64,000 nucleotides of DNA, from contig JAQUCP010000011.1 in NCBI GenBank assembly GCA_028686135.1, forward strand, positions 27,365 through 91,364, read 5' to 3'. This DNA comes from UBA12481 sp012523435. Its GTDB lineage: Bacteria > Bacteroidota > Bacteroidia > Bacteroidales > UBA12481. Within the stretch, counting starts at the first letter, position 1. The number at the start of each line of letters is the position of its first letter. Below are positions 35,707 to 45,373 of this stretch, in pieces. A program made the translations under genes and the position numbers. Below the pieces are notes generated by a model. That model saw only the letters and a program-made list of their open reading frames with translations. It was not told where the DNA came from and did not search any database.

Positions 35707-38079
35707 ATGAGGATAATGAATCGGGTACGATATGGTCTGTTGTACGGAGTAATCATCCTAATAACAGCCAGCTGTAATCAAGCACCTGTTGGGTCTATAA
35801 AGATCGAAAATGAGGTAGTAACCGTTAGAGCGAAAGGTTTCTCGCTGGATCAGGTGAACTTGCTTTCCGGGCCTTTCCTCCACGCCATGGAGCTGGATCA
35901 GGCGGTCTTGCTGAACTACGAACCAGACCGGATGTTATCAAAGTTTTATTCGGAAGCCGGGTTAACACCGAAGGCGGAGCATTATCATGGATGGGAGGAT
36001 GCTACCATCTCCGGCCACACACTGGGGCATTATCTCAGCGCTTGCGCTCTGATGTACAGCTCGACCGGCGATGATGCTTTCCTTGAGCGAGTGAATTATA
36101 TCGTTGATGAGCTTAAGGTGGTACAGGATGCCAATGGCAATGGTTTTGCTGGAGCTTTCCCCAATTGGCAACAGGCCATGGAGGAGGAAGTCGCCCATGG
36201 AATTATCCGGTCCCAGGGCTTTGACTTAAACGGAATCTGGGTGCCATGGTATAATCTTCATAAAACAATGGCCGGCCTGAGAGATGCTTACCGACTATGC
36301 GGAAATGAGTTAGCCCTGGAAGTTAATAAGGGGTTAGGCGATTGGACTGGTAAGATTATCAGTGGATTATCGGATGAGCAGATGCAAGAGATGATGCGCT
36401 GCGAATACGGTGGAATGAATGAGGTGTTGGCCGATCTTTACGCGGATACGGGAGATAATCGGTATTTACAGTTTTCTGATCGCTTTCATCATCGGATGAT
36501 CCTCGATTCCCTTGCCGAGGGACGGGATATTCTACCTGGAAAACATGGTAACACGAACATTCCCAAACTGATCGGATTAGCTCGCCGGTATGAACTAACA
36601 GGCGATTCCATCGACCGACAGGCTGCCGAATTCTTTTGGGAACGTGTGGTTAACCACCATTCTTATGTGACAGGCGGAAATGGCAACAATGAGTACTGGG
36701 GTAAGCCCGATCAACTCCGGGATCGACTAGGCCAGGGTACTACCGAAACTTGCAATGTGTATAACATGCTGAAACTAACTAAGCACCTGTTTGAATGGGA
36801 AGCTGAGGCCGAAAAGGCTGATTTCTACGAACGGGCACTGATCAACCATATTCTCTCTTCCCAACACCCCGATCATGGCCGGGTGGTCTATAACCTGTCG
36901 CTGAATATGGGAGGTTACAAGGAGTATCAGTCTTTCGAGGATTTTACCTGCTGCGTAGGTACAGGAATGGAAAATCATGCGAAATATGGCGAAAGTATTT
37001 ACTATCATAACGATATAGAACTGTTTGTTAATCAATATATTGCTTCTGAGTTGAAGTGGAAGGAGAAGGGGTTGTATTTGACTCAGACGACTACCTTCCC
37101 GGATGAGCAGGGCACAACCCTGGACTTTGCTCTTGATCAGCCAGTTAAGCTAAGTCTTCAGATTCGTTACCCGCATTGGGCTCAGGATGGAATGACCGTC
37201 AAGGTTAACGGCCGGAAAGTTGCAGTGAAAACAGCTCCGTCCAGTTTCGTGACGATCTATCGGCAATGGAAGGATGGCGACCGGGTGGAGATTACTTTCC
37301 CGTTCACTCTGAGGCTGGAAGCTATGCCTGATGACCCCGACCGGGTAACGATTTTTTATGGTCCACTAGTTTTGGCCGGGCAACTGGGATCGCTGGATGA
37401 TCCTGCAGCCCAGCAGCTTGATTTCGTTCCGGTGTTGCGGACCGAGAGCAGGAATCCGGCCGACTGGCTGGTTCCACTGGATGGTCGGCCTAATACCTTT
37501 ATGATGAATGGAGTAGGGCAACCGCGAGATGTTGAGCTGATCCCCTTCTACGCGACTCACGACATCCGATACACGATTTACTGGGATATTTTCAACGAAG
37601 AGAGTTGGCAGCAGCGCCAGGCCGACTATGAGGCAGAGTTAGCCAGAAAAGCTCAAGTGGAGCGTTTGACGATCGATTTTGTCCAGCCAGGCGAAATGCA
37701 GCCCGAACGGGATCATAACTTCAAAGGGGTCAACACCACGCCGGGAGAGTTTAATGACCGAAAAAACCGTGAAGCTAGAAGTGGTTGGTTCTCCTTCGAT
37801 ATGAAAGTACTCCCCGATGAGCCGGTAGTGCTTCACGTGGAGTACTGGGGTGGATTCCCGGGGAATAAAACTTTTGAGATTCTGGTTGATGGTCAACGCA
37901 TTGCAGAAGAGAATATCTCCAACATCCGTGATGGACATTGGGTTAACAAGGATTACCCAATCCCACAAGAATTAACCCGCAATAGAACCCAGGTTACGGT
38001 CAAGTTTAACTCTTTCTTCGGTCACATGGCCGGTCCCGTTTTTGGGATCCGGACCCTCCGGGTAGAACCCGTTGAGTGA
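35707..38079 (+). CDS. Glycoside hydrolase GH127/GH146-type (DUF1680), putative beta-L-arabinofuranosidase lipoprotein
   Basis: A 790-residue lipoprotein (lipobox TASC near residue 23). The (alpha/alpha)6 barrel contains the zinc-cysteine catalytic set described for this clan. ETC near residue 347 matches the zinc-binding Glu-x-Cys, and TCCVGTGMENHAKYGES near 415 holds the paired cysteines, one of them the nucleophile. A Glu in GGNGNNEYWG, 18 residues before ETC, is a candidate acid/base. A C-terminal beta-sandwich region (VLHVEYWGGFPGNKTFEIL) follows. Expected activity is release of beta-L-arabinofuranose from plant glycans. No other plant-polysaccharide genes are near except a convergent TonB receptor nine bases away, which lacks a SusD partner. 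Confidence 0.88.
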   Translation: MRIMNRVRYGLLYGVIILITASCNQAPVGSIKIENEVVTVRAKGFSLDQVNLLSGPFLHAMELDQAVLLNYEPDRMLSKFYSEAGLTPKAEHYHGWEDATISGHTLGHYLSACALMYSSTGDDAFLERVNYIVDELKVVQDANGNGFAGAFPNWQQAMEEEVAHGIIRSQGFDLNGIWVPWYNLHKTMAGLRDAYRLCGNELALEVNKGLGDWTGKIISGLSDEQMQEMMRCEYGGMNEVLADLYADTGDNRYLQFSDRFHHRMILDSLAEGRDILPGKHGNTNIPKLIGLARRYELTGDSIDRQAAEFFWERVVNHHSYVTGGNGNNEYWGKPDQLRDRLGQGTTETCNVYNMLKLTKHLFEWEAEAEKADFYERALINHILSSQHPDHGRVVYNLSLNMGGYKEYQSFEDFTCCVGTGMENHAKYGESIYYHNDIELFVNQYIASELKWKEKGLYLTQTTTFPDEQGTTLDFALDQPVKLSLQIRYPHWAQDGMTVKVNGRKVAVKTAPSSFVTIYRQWKDGDRVEITFPFTLRLEAMPDDPDRVTIFYGPLVLAGQLGSLDDPAAQQLDFVPVLRTESRNPADWLVPLDGRPNTFMMNGVGQPRDVELIPFYATHDIRYTIYWDIFNEESWQQRQADYEAELARKAQVERLTIDFVQPGEMQPERDHNFKGVNTTPGEFNDRKNREARSGWFSFDMKVLPDEPVVLHVEYWGGFPGNKTFEILVDGQRIAEENISNIRDGHWVNKDYPIPQELTRNRTQVTVKFNSFFGHMAGPVFGIRTLRVEPVE

Positions 38080-38088
38080 TCTGATTTG

Positions 38089-40497
38089 TTAGAACTGGAT
38101 CATGATCCCGATCGAAGGTAAAACGGTTCCGGCAAGACTGCTGACACGACTTAGCTGGTAACGCAACCCGCCATCAAGCAGGATGTAATTGCCGTTTTCA
38201 TCCTTATCACGAATGATGTAATCCGGCTGTTCTCCCTTAAAGTTGTAGGCATTCTGGATATCGATATAGGCCATGAGCGACCAGTTTTCGAAGTAGAATC
38301 GCTTATCAACTCTCAGATCGAGCTGATGAAACGGAGCCAGCCTCAGCGAATTTAGCTGACTGTAATCGAGCAGGGCACGTCCCGTTGCATCCCAGGCTGT
38401 CTTGTACGAGGAGTTATCCAAATCGTAGGGTGTATAAGGGGTGCCACCCAAAAACCGCCATTTTAATCCGGCACTCCAGTTTCGGGCAAACCCTTTGAAA
38501 ACAGTCACATTTAAAATGTGCTTGTTGTCCCAATTAGTGGAAATGTAATCCCCTTCCAAATCTTCAAACTGGCTGATTACAAAGGTGTAAGAGAAGATTA
38601 TATTGAGCTTTAAGCTCTCCTCTAATTTGGTGCGGTTAAGGATTTCAAACCCGAAGGAACGACCAGCACCAGTTGATCGTACCTCTTCATCACCTATCAC
38701 CCCAAAATCAGCTCCTTTGGTAGCCAGACTGAGTGAGTCGCGAACAGAAAACGGATAGTTGTTATAGGTTTTATAAAAACCTTCTAATGAAGTAAGTAGA
38801 TAATCTTTTGGTTGATACTGAATGCCAGCAATGAAATGGTCGGAGCGAATATATTTCAGGTCATTTTCACGATTGATCAGTACACCATCGCGATTTTCAT
38901 AGCCAAGCGTGGTATAGGCCGGTAGTTGAAAATATCGGCCAGTATTAGCGTTGATGGTCCACTGATCGGAGAGGGCGTACGATAATGAAAACCTAGGTGA
39001 GGTTTGCTCCAGCATGTTCGACATGCTTTTCGAGTAATCGTTAGCATCCATCCGGAGTCCGAATGATCCAGTCAGACGGGAATTGAAGAAGCTCTTGCTC
39101 ACCTGGCCAAAGGCACCCCACTTAAACAGGTCAATATCAGAATCATAACTGATTTCCCGAAGCATTCCCCCGACAAAGATTTGTTGCTGCGTTTGATTAT
39201 TGTATTTGGCATATTCGCCTGAGAGTCCGTAAATCAATTTGAACTCTCCCAAGCGGGTGTTGTTCTCAAAACGGAATTTGTTCTCGATCTCCTGCGAATT
39301 GTAATCCAGCGACTTGGGCTTACTCTCATCGTTATCGGGATACTTGTACGAAGCATTATTCAACATATTTCTGCTCAGAACGATGGTCTGGAAGGAATTC
39401 TGGCGAAAATGTTTGTACACAGCGCCAATTGCATAGCTCCATTGCTCGTTCACCGGGATGTTAGTGAGGATGTATTCCTGCATGGCACTAGGATCTTTGA
39501 TATTGAGATTAAGCGCAAACTCATCCAAGGCACCGATGGAGATGATTGAGAGCTCATCTTTAGGCGACAGCTTGATTTTGTACTTCATCTGATAATCTGT
39601 GAAGGTCGGCAGAAACGGGAGTTCAATCAGACTGAAGAGGAATTTCAGGTAGCTTCTTCTAGCAGAGAATATCAGCGTTGAGTTGTTTCCGATCGGACCG
39701 TCAACCGTCAGGCTTAGTTCAGAGGCACCTAGGGTTCCGCGCAACCTGAATTTATCAGGATTGCCATCTGTCTGGGTAAATTCAAATACTCCGCTGAGGG
39801 CATTGCCCCGGTTAGCCGGAAAGGCTCCAGAATAGAAATTCACTCCGCTAAGCAGATCAGCATTTAAAATTCCAGCTGGACCTCCGGATGATCCTTGTGT
39901 GGCAAAATGGTTGATGTTAGGTATCTCCATACCATCAAGGTAAAAACGGCTCTCGCTCGGGCCACCACCACGAACAATGATGTCACTGCGAAAGGACGCC
40001 CCTGATCCTACCCCAGGGAATGAGCGAATCACCTTAGAAATATCCCGATTACTGCCAGGGTTGGTCTCAATCTCGCTCACTCCTATCCGCGTTAGTGAAA
40101 CCGGGCTCTCCTCGGTTCTCCGGAAAGGGGATGCCTTGATGACCACCTCCTGAATTTCTGTATCGCGGGAGGTCATTTTGATCTCAACATAGGAAGTGTT
40201 GGCGTTAGTGAGTTGAATCTCAGGTGAAAGGCCCATTTCGTAACCGACAAAGGTTGATTGGAGAGTCACAAACCCGGGAGCTAGACCGGTGAAACGGAAG
40301 TTCCCATCCAGGTCGCTGGTTGTACCAATATTCGTACCCTTGAGGATAATATTGACAAATGGTAACGGCTCATTGCTGAGGGCATCCAGTACTTTCCCTT
40401 CAATTTTGGAAGAATTTTGACCCAACAGTGGTTGCCCAGCAATAAGGAAAAGAAAGACCAGATAGGCGAGGGATGGAATTTCAAAGAAGGTTTTCAT
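38089..40497 (-). CDS. TonB-dependent outer-membrane receptor with carboxypeptidase-like N-terminal domain
   Basis: About 802 residues from ATG 40497 (signal peptide ending LLGQ); an ATG at 40518 would overlap the upstream gene by 17 bases. Residues about 30-115 form the CarboxypepD-regulatory-like extension (IEGKVLDALSNEPLPFVNIIL, GTTSDLDGNFRF). A plug domain follows (VIRSFPGVGSGASFRSDIIVRGG, FYLDGMEIPN), then a 22-strand barrel. It imports a ligand using TonB energy. The gene has no SusD partner. Instead it follows a lipoprotein gene with five bases between them, so that lipoprotein is the likely partner. Confidence 0.9.
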   Translation of the reverse strand: MKTFFEIPSLAYLVFLFLIAGQPLLGQNSSKIEGKVLDALSNEPLPFVNIILKGTNIGTTSDLDGNFRFTGLAPGFVTLQSTFVGYEMGLSPEIQLTNANTSYVEIKMTSRDTEIQEVVIKASPFRRTEESPVSLTRIGVSEIETNPGSNRDISKVIRSFPGVGSGASFRSDIIVRGGGPSESRFYLDGMEIPNINHFATQGSSGGPAGILNADLLSGVNFYSGAFPANRGNALSGVFEFTQTDGNPDKFRLRGTLGASELSLTVDGPIGNNSTLIFSARRSYLKFLFSLIELPFLPTFTDYQMKYKIKLSPKDELSIISIGALDEFALNLNIKDPSAMQEYILTNIPVNEQWSYAIGAVYKHFRQNSFQTIVLSRNMLNNASYKYPDNDESKPKSLDYNSQEIENKFRFENNTRLGEFKLIYGLSGEYAKYNNQTQQQIFVGGMLREISYDSDIDLFKWGAFGQVSKSFFNSRLTGSFGLRMDANDYSKSMSNMLEQTSPRFSLSYALSDQWTINANTGRYFQLPAYTTLGYENRDGVLINRENDLKYIRSDHFIAGIQYQPKDYLLTSLEGFYKTYNNYPFSVRDSLSLATKGADFGVIGDEEVRSTGAGRSFGFEILNRTKLEESLKLNIIFSYTFVISQFEDLEGDYISTNWDNKHILNVTVFKGFARNWSAGLKWRFLGGTPYTPYDLDNSSYKTAWDATGRALLDYSQLNSLRLAPFHQLDLRVDKRFYFENWSLMAYIDIQNAYNFKGEQPDYIIRDKDENGNYILLDGGLRYQLSRVSSLAGTVLPSIGIMIQF

Positions 40498-40501
40498 ATC
40501 T

Positions 40502-41266
40502 TTATTTCTGATTTTCAATGAGTTTGACAGAAATGAAATCGATAATGTCTTTGGCGGTGGTGATGCTTCTCAGGTCGGTATATAACCGTCCATCCCAGCC
40601 TGCAAAGTGACCATGGCCAATCGGATTCAGAAAGATGGTTTCACCGGATTGAGCCGGATCCAACATCCCGGCATAAACCAGTGAGGGTTGGCAGGAAGTT
40701 CGATAGTCGGGATCATCGTATAAGGCGTTGGTCCAGAATTCGTTCCAATCCCATGGTTGATTGATTTCCATCAATATCCGAAAGGGACCGTCAACGGCAG
40801 CGGGCAGTCCTGATTCCATGCGGAAGGCACCAGCCGGTGTTGCCCCTATTGTGGCATCGGTCACGGGGTTTTCCGTTGATGGGAGCAATGGCACATTTAG
40901 CGCGGCGGAGCGCTTATGGAGCCAGTAGGGTAGGGTTGCCGGACGCTGCTGTGGACCGGGTTTTGTATCCCATTTCTCCTGGTTGATAGCACCATGACCG
41001 TAAATCCCGGTACCCAGCATGCGGGTCACATAGAGGGTTTTAACATAGGTGCCATCCAGACTTTCAATCCAGAGGGCGAAGGTGGGGTGGTTGTGATACC
41101 GACCTTTCTCAAGATTTATTTGCAGCGATTGTTGTCCGACCGGCCCATCAAGAATAATGGTTTCGATTTGGGATTCTGATTCTCCAAGCTTCTTCTGCTG
41201 AGAGCAGGCTACTCCCATAATCAGTAGAACCGTTGGTAGTAGGAAGATCAGTAAGCGCGTTTTCAT
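40502..41266 (-). CDS. Lipoprotein, DUF2271-like, partner of the TonB receptor
   Basis: A 254-residue lipoprotein with lipobox GVAC near residue 21. The segment HPTFALWIESLDGTYVKTLYVT at about 60-82 resembles DUF2271 proteins, periplasmic proteins often linked to iron or flavin export systems. The rest (GHGAINQEKWDTKPGP, NPVTDATIGATPAGAFR, FRILMEINQPWDWNEFW) fits a beta-rich fold. Assignment is tentative. It lies directly upstream of the TonB receptor on the same strand, and a terminator lies 60 bases upstream of its start, so the pair forms its own transcription unit. Confidence 0.65.
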   Translation of the reverse strand: MKTRLLIFLLPTVLLIMGVACSQQKKLGESESQIETIILDGPVGQQSLQINLEKGRYHNHPTFALWIESLDGTYVKTLYVTRMLGTGIYGHGAINQEKWDTKPGPQQRPATLPYWLHKRSAALNVPLLPSTENPVTDATIGATPAGAFRMESGLPAAVDGPFRILMEINQPWDWNEFWTNALYDDPDYRTSCQPSLVYAGMLDPAQSGETIFLNPIGHGHFAGWDGRLYTDLRSITTAKDIIDFISVKLIENQK

Positions 41267-41325
41267 TGTTTAATTCTTTAATTTGCTACTTAAACATTGT
41301 TTTTACTAAAAGGTTTATGCTGATC

Positions 41326-41361
41326 AAAAAAAAGAGGCTGCCAGATTCTGGCAACCTCTTT
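41326..41361 (-). terminator. Rho-independent terminator of the M28 peptidase operon
   Basis: On the minus strand a 13-base imperfect stem (AAAGAGGTTGCCA with TGGCAGCCTCTTT) is followed by eight T. It starts 20 bases after the stop of the downstream M28 peptidase gene. Confidence 0.88.
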
Positions 41362-41381
41362 GGTGACGTGAAAACCCGTTT

Positions 41382-43076
41382 TTATTCCCAGTCCATATTG
41401 GCTAATTCAAAAATGCTAAGGTATCCTAATTGAATGATTTTTAGCATTTTATCCCAGTTGACCAATTCGACGTGATCGCTATACTGATGGTATTCCGGTG
41501 GCATTCCGGCCATGAAATAGTAGATCGGAATTCCTTTGGCAGCAAATGGGGCATGGTCGCTACCGCCGCTTGGCCTGTCGGACCCACGGAAGTTGATGTC
41601 CAAACCCATATTTAGCTCTTGATTGAACTTTTCCACCAGACTTTTCGATTGGTCGAAGCTATTGGTGTAGGTCATGCTGATCTTCTTATCCTGATCTTCC
41701 CCGGGGCTATTTCGTGAAATCATGTCGTAGTTAAGGTTACACAGGATTTTTTCTTTATATGGATGTTCCGCAAAATAGGATGATCCAATGAGGCCCTTCT
41801 CTTCGGCTGTCCAGGCGGCGAAAACGACGGTTTTCTCAGGCTTGACACCGGATTCGATCATGGCTTTGGCGATGGTCATCACCCCAACTGTTCCGGAGGC
41901 GTTATCATCAGCGCCGTTCCAGATAAAGCCGTTCTGTATGCCCATATGATCATAGTGACCACCAACAACGATGATCTCTTCGGTGTTTTTCCCTTCGAGT
42001 ACGCCAATGACATTTCTAACCTTGAGTATTCGAGAATCAACCGTAGTTTTCACCCGGATAAACTTGCCTGTCAGCTCCATGGATGCTGGCTTGCCAGTTT
42101 CCGCAATTTGCTTTTCAATGGCAGCAAAATCTATATCGAGTCCGCTGATGATTTCATTGATTACCCGATTGGTGACCTGCAACGACATAACTCCAGCGTT
42201 TATTTCATCTCCCATCAGGCGCATTGACTTTCTGGAGCGGGGTTGAGGGACATCTCCTTCATAAGTGGCTGTATTGTAACGGAATGGTACATTGGTGGCC
42301 CATTGAGCGGTTGGGTCTGTACCTTCCCTGACTTCAATGACCCCAAGCACTCCGCGTTCCGCAGCCCATCGGGTTCCTCCAAAGCCACCAGGACGGTAGC
42401 GGGCCATTCTGGCTGCCATATCACCAGAAGGTAGTTCCGGCTTAAACTTTTCGTAGGTTTTTGACTCAGGAAATTTTTGTCCAGGAAATCCCGATAGTTT
42501 GATCACAAACTTACCTTTAAGATCAAGCCCTTTGAAATCATCATATTTCTTTTCCTCATCAACTAGCCCATACCCAACAAAAACGATGGGCACTTCAACC
42601 TCCATTCCAACTTGTCCGGGATTAACAGAGAAATCCGTCATATAGTTGAAATCAACGGATCGCGCGGAGCCACCATTTTTCGTGATGATGCTCATTTCCT
42701 GAACCGCTCCGGGAGAGGTTTCAACTACGTTAAAGTTTTGAAAATAAGTAAGTTTAGCTTCTGGTCGTTGCATGGGATCATCTCCAGAAGGCCTTCTTCT
42801 CATCCGGTTGAAGGAGTAAGGTTCCGGATCGCCACCGGGTTGCAATCCGTACAGTTTGAACATGCTGGCGATGTAGTCGGCGGCCATGTAGGCACCGCGT
42901 GTTCCGGCTTCCCTGCCCTCCGTCCAGTCGGATGCCAGGAATTCGAGTTGCCCCTGAATGACCTCCTTGGTGATGCCTTCCAGTCCTTTGTCTCTGGCCG
43001 CTTTCTGCGCGTATTGCGGGGTTGTCGCAAAGAGCAGGATCGTTGCCAGACTGATTAATCGAACACAGTTTTTCAT
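41382..43076 (-). CDS. M28-family aminopeptidase, secreted (downstream paralogue)
   Basis: A 564-residue zinc peptidase with signal peptide (PQYAQ, cleavage near residue 24). A PA-like insert (VGYGLVDEEKKYDDF) comes before the catalytic domain. The di-zinc ligands are visible: His in GGHYDHMG near 373, Asp in GADDNASGT, Glu pair in WTAEEKGL, Asp in NYDMISR, and the last His in YHQYSDHVE. It should trim amino-terminal residues from peptides in the periplasm or outside. The tandem gene upstream (43093) encodes a paralogue with the same layout, 16 bases away, and both share the same FELAN ending. Confidence 0.92.
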   Translation of the reverse strand: MKNCVRLISLATILLFATTPQYAQKAARDKGLEGITKEVIQGQLEFLASDWTEGREAGTRGAYMAADYIASMFKLYGLQPGGDPEPYSFNRMRRRPSGDDPMQRPEAKLTYFQNFNVVETSPGAVQEMSIITKNGGSARSVDFNYMTDFSVNPGQVGMEVEVPIVFVGYGLVDEEKKYDDFKGLDLKGKFVIKLSGFPGQKFPESKTYEKFKPELPSGDMAARMARYRPGGFGGTRWAAERGVLGVIEVREGTDPTAQWATNVPFRYNTATYEGDVPQPRSRKSMRLMGDEINAGVMSLQVTNRVINEIISGLDIDFAAIEKQIAETGKPASMELTGKFIRVKTTVDSRILKVRNVIGVLEGKNTEEIIVVGGHYDHMGIQNGFIWNGADDNASGTVGVMTIAKAMIESGVKPEKTVVFAAWTAEEKGLIGSSYFAEHPYKEKILCNLNYDMISRNSPGEDQDKKISMTYTNSFDQSKSLVEKFNQELNMGLDINFRGSDRPSGGSDHAPFAAKGIPIYYFMAGMPPEYHQYSDHVELVNWDKMLKIIQLGYLSIFELANMDWE

Positions 43077-43092
43077 TGTTGAGAGTATTTGT

Positions 43093-44742
43093 TTACCATT
43101 GATTGTTAGCGAGTTCGAAAATATTCAGATAACCGAGTCGAACGATGTCAGTAAAATAGGGCATGACTGCTTTATCCGCGTGATCGGTATATTGATGATA
43201 ATCCGGAGTAAATTTTCCGTGAATCAAAAAGATCGGAATTCCTTTCTTTGAAAAATTCGAAAAGTCGGAACCACCGGATGGTCTTGGTGAGCTTTGATAG
43301 GCCATGTCCAGCTTTAATCCGTATTCGGTGATATGTTTCTCCGTTAATTCCCTGAAGATGGGTGTGCCGGATGAATAATTGAAATCACACTTCATTCCGG
43401 AGGGGTCGTCCAGGTCGGTGCGACTGATCATGTCGTAATTCATGTAGCCCCGTATGTTCTTGATTAGCGGGTTATTAGCATAATAGGCTGATCCTAGCAG
43501 CCCCTTTTCTTCGGAGGTCCAGGCGCAGAAAATCACGGTGGTTTTCGGTTTGACTCCTGAGGCAGCCATTGCGCGGGCAATGGAGATGATTCCCACGGTA
43601 CCCGAAGCGTTGTCGTCCGATCCGTTATAGATAAAGCCTCTAACCTGTCCTACGTGATCGTAGTGGGCGCCAACCACGATACAGTTTTCTGTATCTTCTC
43701 CTTCCAACACTCCAATGATGTTCCGGACTCTAATCCACCTAGAATTGATGGTGGTGGTGTAGTGCAAACTGTAATCATTGAGGGTGCCGGTCAATTTGGG
43801 TTTAGAAGTAGCTGCCTGACGCTCATACTCATCGGGGTTGATTCCGGCATCAGACAGGATAGTGTTCAAAATTCGTTTCGATAACGTAATCTGTGTGAGG
43901 ATATTGGGTATTTCTGTGGGAGGGAGCGATAATCTGACCCGTCCTGCCGGTCTGAAAGGCTCTTCACCTTCCCAGTTGCTCTGGTTATAACGAAACGGAA
44001 GGTTGTCAGGGGTTGAGAAATTATCTGTGGCGTTAGATTGGATCTCAATGACTCCGATAGCGCCTTTAGCCAAAGCAAGGCTGTCTTTGATCCGATTGAT
44101 TTGAAAGGAACGACGTCCAGCCAGTGCTCTATAGCGTTCAAAGTTTTTCGATTCGGGATCTCTCCAGCCGGGATATCCCTCAAGCCTTACAATAATTTTC
44201 CCATTGACATCCAGTTTCTTATACTCGTCAATACCGCCTTTTACATCGGAGAGGCCATAACCGACAAATACCAGAGGAGCTTCGGTGGTACCCGGAATCA
44301 GCCCTGAACTGATGGAGTAATCTACCTGATATTCCAGGTCGATCGACTGGAAGCCACCGGAGGTCTGCTTGATCAGACGGGCGCTCTGTTCATCACCCGT
44401 AGAGGTTTCTAGGAGGTTGAAGTTTTGAAAATAGGAGCGGTTTCCAAATGTGCTGGAGGATTCACGTGAATCGGAACGACTTCGGTAACGGTTAATGGGA
44501 TCGCCTCCGGGTTGGAGACCGATAATTTTAAATAGAGATGCGATATAATCTCCAGCCATAAACTCTCCCGCAGAACCAGCATCCCGCCCAGTTGTCCAGT
44601 CGGAAGCCAGAAACTCCAGTTGTGCCTGTAGGGCATTTTCCGTGATTGTTTGAAGGCCTATTTCTTTTGGACTGTGTTGTGCAAGAACCAGGCAGGTTCC
44701 ACTCAAAATCATGGATAGCGTGAGAAAGAGCTTCTTAAACAT
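43093..44742 (-). CDS. M28-family aminopeptidase, secreted (upstream paralogue)
   Basis: A 549-residue zinc peptidase, signal peptide ending VLAQ near residue 22. All five metal-ligand positions are present: GAHYDHVG near residue 360, GSDDNASGT, WTSEEKGL, NYDMISR and YHQYTDHAD. It shares with its neighbour the N-terminal LEFLASDWT, the PA-like VGYGLSD region and the C-terminal LGYLNIFELAN, showing tandem duplication followed by divergence. First gene of the pair; a promoter-like TATTTTTG lies 47 bases upstream. Confidence 0.92.
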   Translation of the reverse strand: MFKKLFLTLSMILSGTCLVLAQHSPKEIGLQTITENALQAQLEFLASDWTTGRDAGSAGEFMAGDYIASLFKIIGLQPGGDPINRYRSRSDSRESSSTFGNRSYFQNFNLLETSTGDEQSARLIKQTSGGFQSIDLEYQVDYSISSGLIPGTTEAPLVFVGYGLSDVKGGIDEYKKLDVNGKIIVRLEGYPGWRDPESKNFERYRALAGRRSFQINRIKDSLALAKGAIGVIEIQSNATDNFSTPDNLPFRYNQSNWEGEEPFRPAGRVRLSLPPTEIPNILTQITLSKRILNTILSDAGINPDEYERQAATSKPKLTGTLNDYSLHYTTTINSRWIRVRNIIGVLEGEDTENCIVVGAHYDHVGQVRGFIYNGSDDNASGTVGIISIARAMAASGVKPKTTVIFCAWTSEEKGLLGSAYYANNPLIKNIRGYMNYDMISRTDLDDPSGMKCDFNYSSGTPIFRELTEKHITEYGLKLDMAYQSSPRPSGGSDFSNFSKKGIPIFLIHGKFTPDYHQYTDHADKAVMPYFTDIVRLGYLNIFELANNQW

Positions 44743-44788
44743 GGGTTGCTGGTATTTGAGGACCCGTTCATACCGGGTTGGTTATCAA

Positions 44789-44796
44789 CAAAAATA
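44789..44796 (-). promoter_or_regulatory. TAnnTTTG promoter -7 element for the M28 peptidase pair
   Basis: The minus strand reads TATTTTTG, an exact consensus match 47 bases before the ATG at 44742. Confidence 0.45.
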
Positions 44797-44839
44797 GGAG
44801 ATTGATTACAGGATCATTAGCCCAAATAGTTAAAAGTTG

Positions 44840-45373
44840 TTAATCCTGGAAAAAGCTGAAATTGACCTTCCCATAGTGACGGGTCTCAGTCCAGCAAGGG
44901 TGAGACTTGAATTCGATCGAAGGTCCATGCTCAAGAATCAAAAGTCCATTAGATGCTAAGATCTTGTTATTCAATATAATAAAAGGAATATCGGCGATTT
45001 GCCGATGGTCAAATGGAGGGTCAGCGAAAATCACATCGTAGGGGCCGGAGGCTTTGTTAAGGAATCGGAAGACATCACTTTGAACCAATCGTATCGTATT
45101 GATATTCAGTATGATTATGTTTTTCCTTAAGGCATCTGCCAATATTTTATTCCACTCGATTGCAGTGATATCGGGGCATCCAAGGGAGGCGAATTCAAAG
45201 CTGATACTGCCGGTGCCTGAGAACAGGTCCAACACTCGAATGGATTCAAAATCCACCCGATTTCGGAGGATATTGAACAGGGCTTCTCTAGCCTTATCGG
45301 TTGTGGGTCTGGCGTCGATCCTAGTGGGTAGGACTGGCCTTCTTCCGCTGAGGATTCCGTTTATGATCCGCAC
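44840..45373 (-). CDS. rsmD: 16S rRNA (guanine(966)-N2)-methyltransferase RsmD
   Basis: A 177-residue SAM-dependent methyltransferase modifying G966 of 16S rRNA. The N-terminus MRIINGILSGRR and RPTTDKAREALFNIL are family signatures. The SAM motif is VLDLFSGTGSISFE near residue 46, and the catalytic motif is FADPPFD near 118. Length is normal. It overlaps the DUF3822 gene upstream by 13 bases, an arrangement familiar in Bacteroidota. Confidence 0.95.
   Translation of the reverse strand: MRIINGILSGRRPVLPTRIDARPTTDKAREALFNILRNRVDFESIRVLDLFSGTGSISFEFASLGCPDITAIEWNKILADALRKNIIILNINTIRLVQSDVFRFLNKASGPYDVIFADPPFDHRQIADIPFIILNNKILASNGLLILEHGPSIEFKSHPCWTETRHYGKVNFSFFQD

Noticed and set aside
41946..43058. 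Several open frames antisense to the M28 peptidase gene
   Set aside because: All are shadows of a gene with complete zinc-ligand motifs; none has a recognisable domain.
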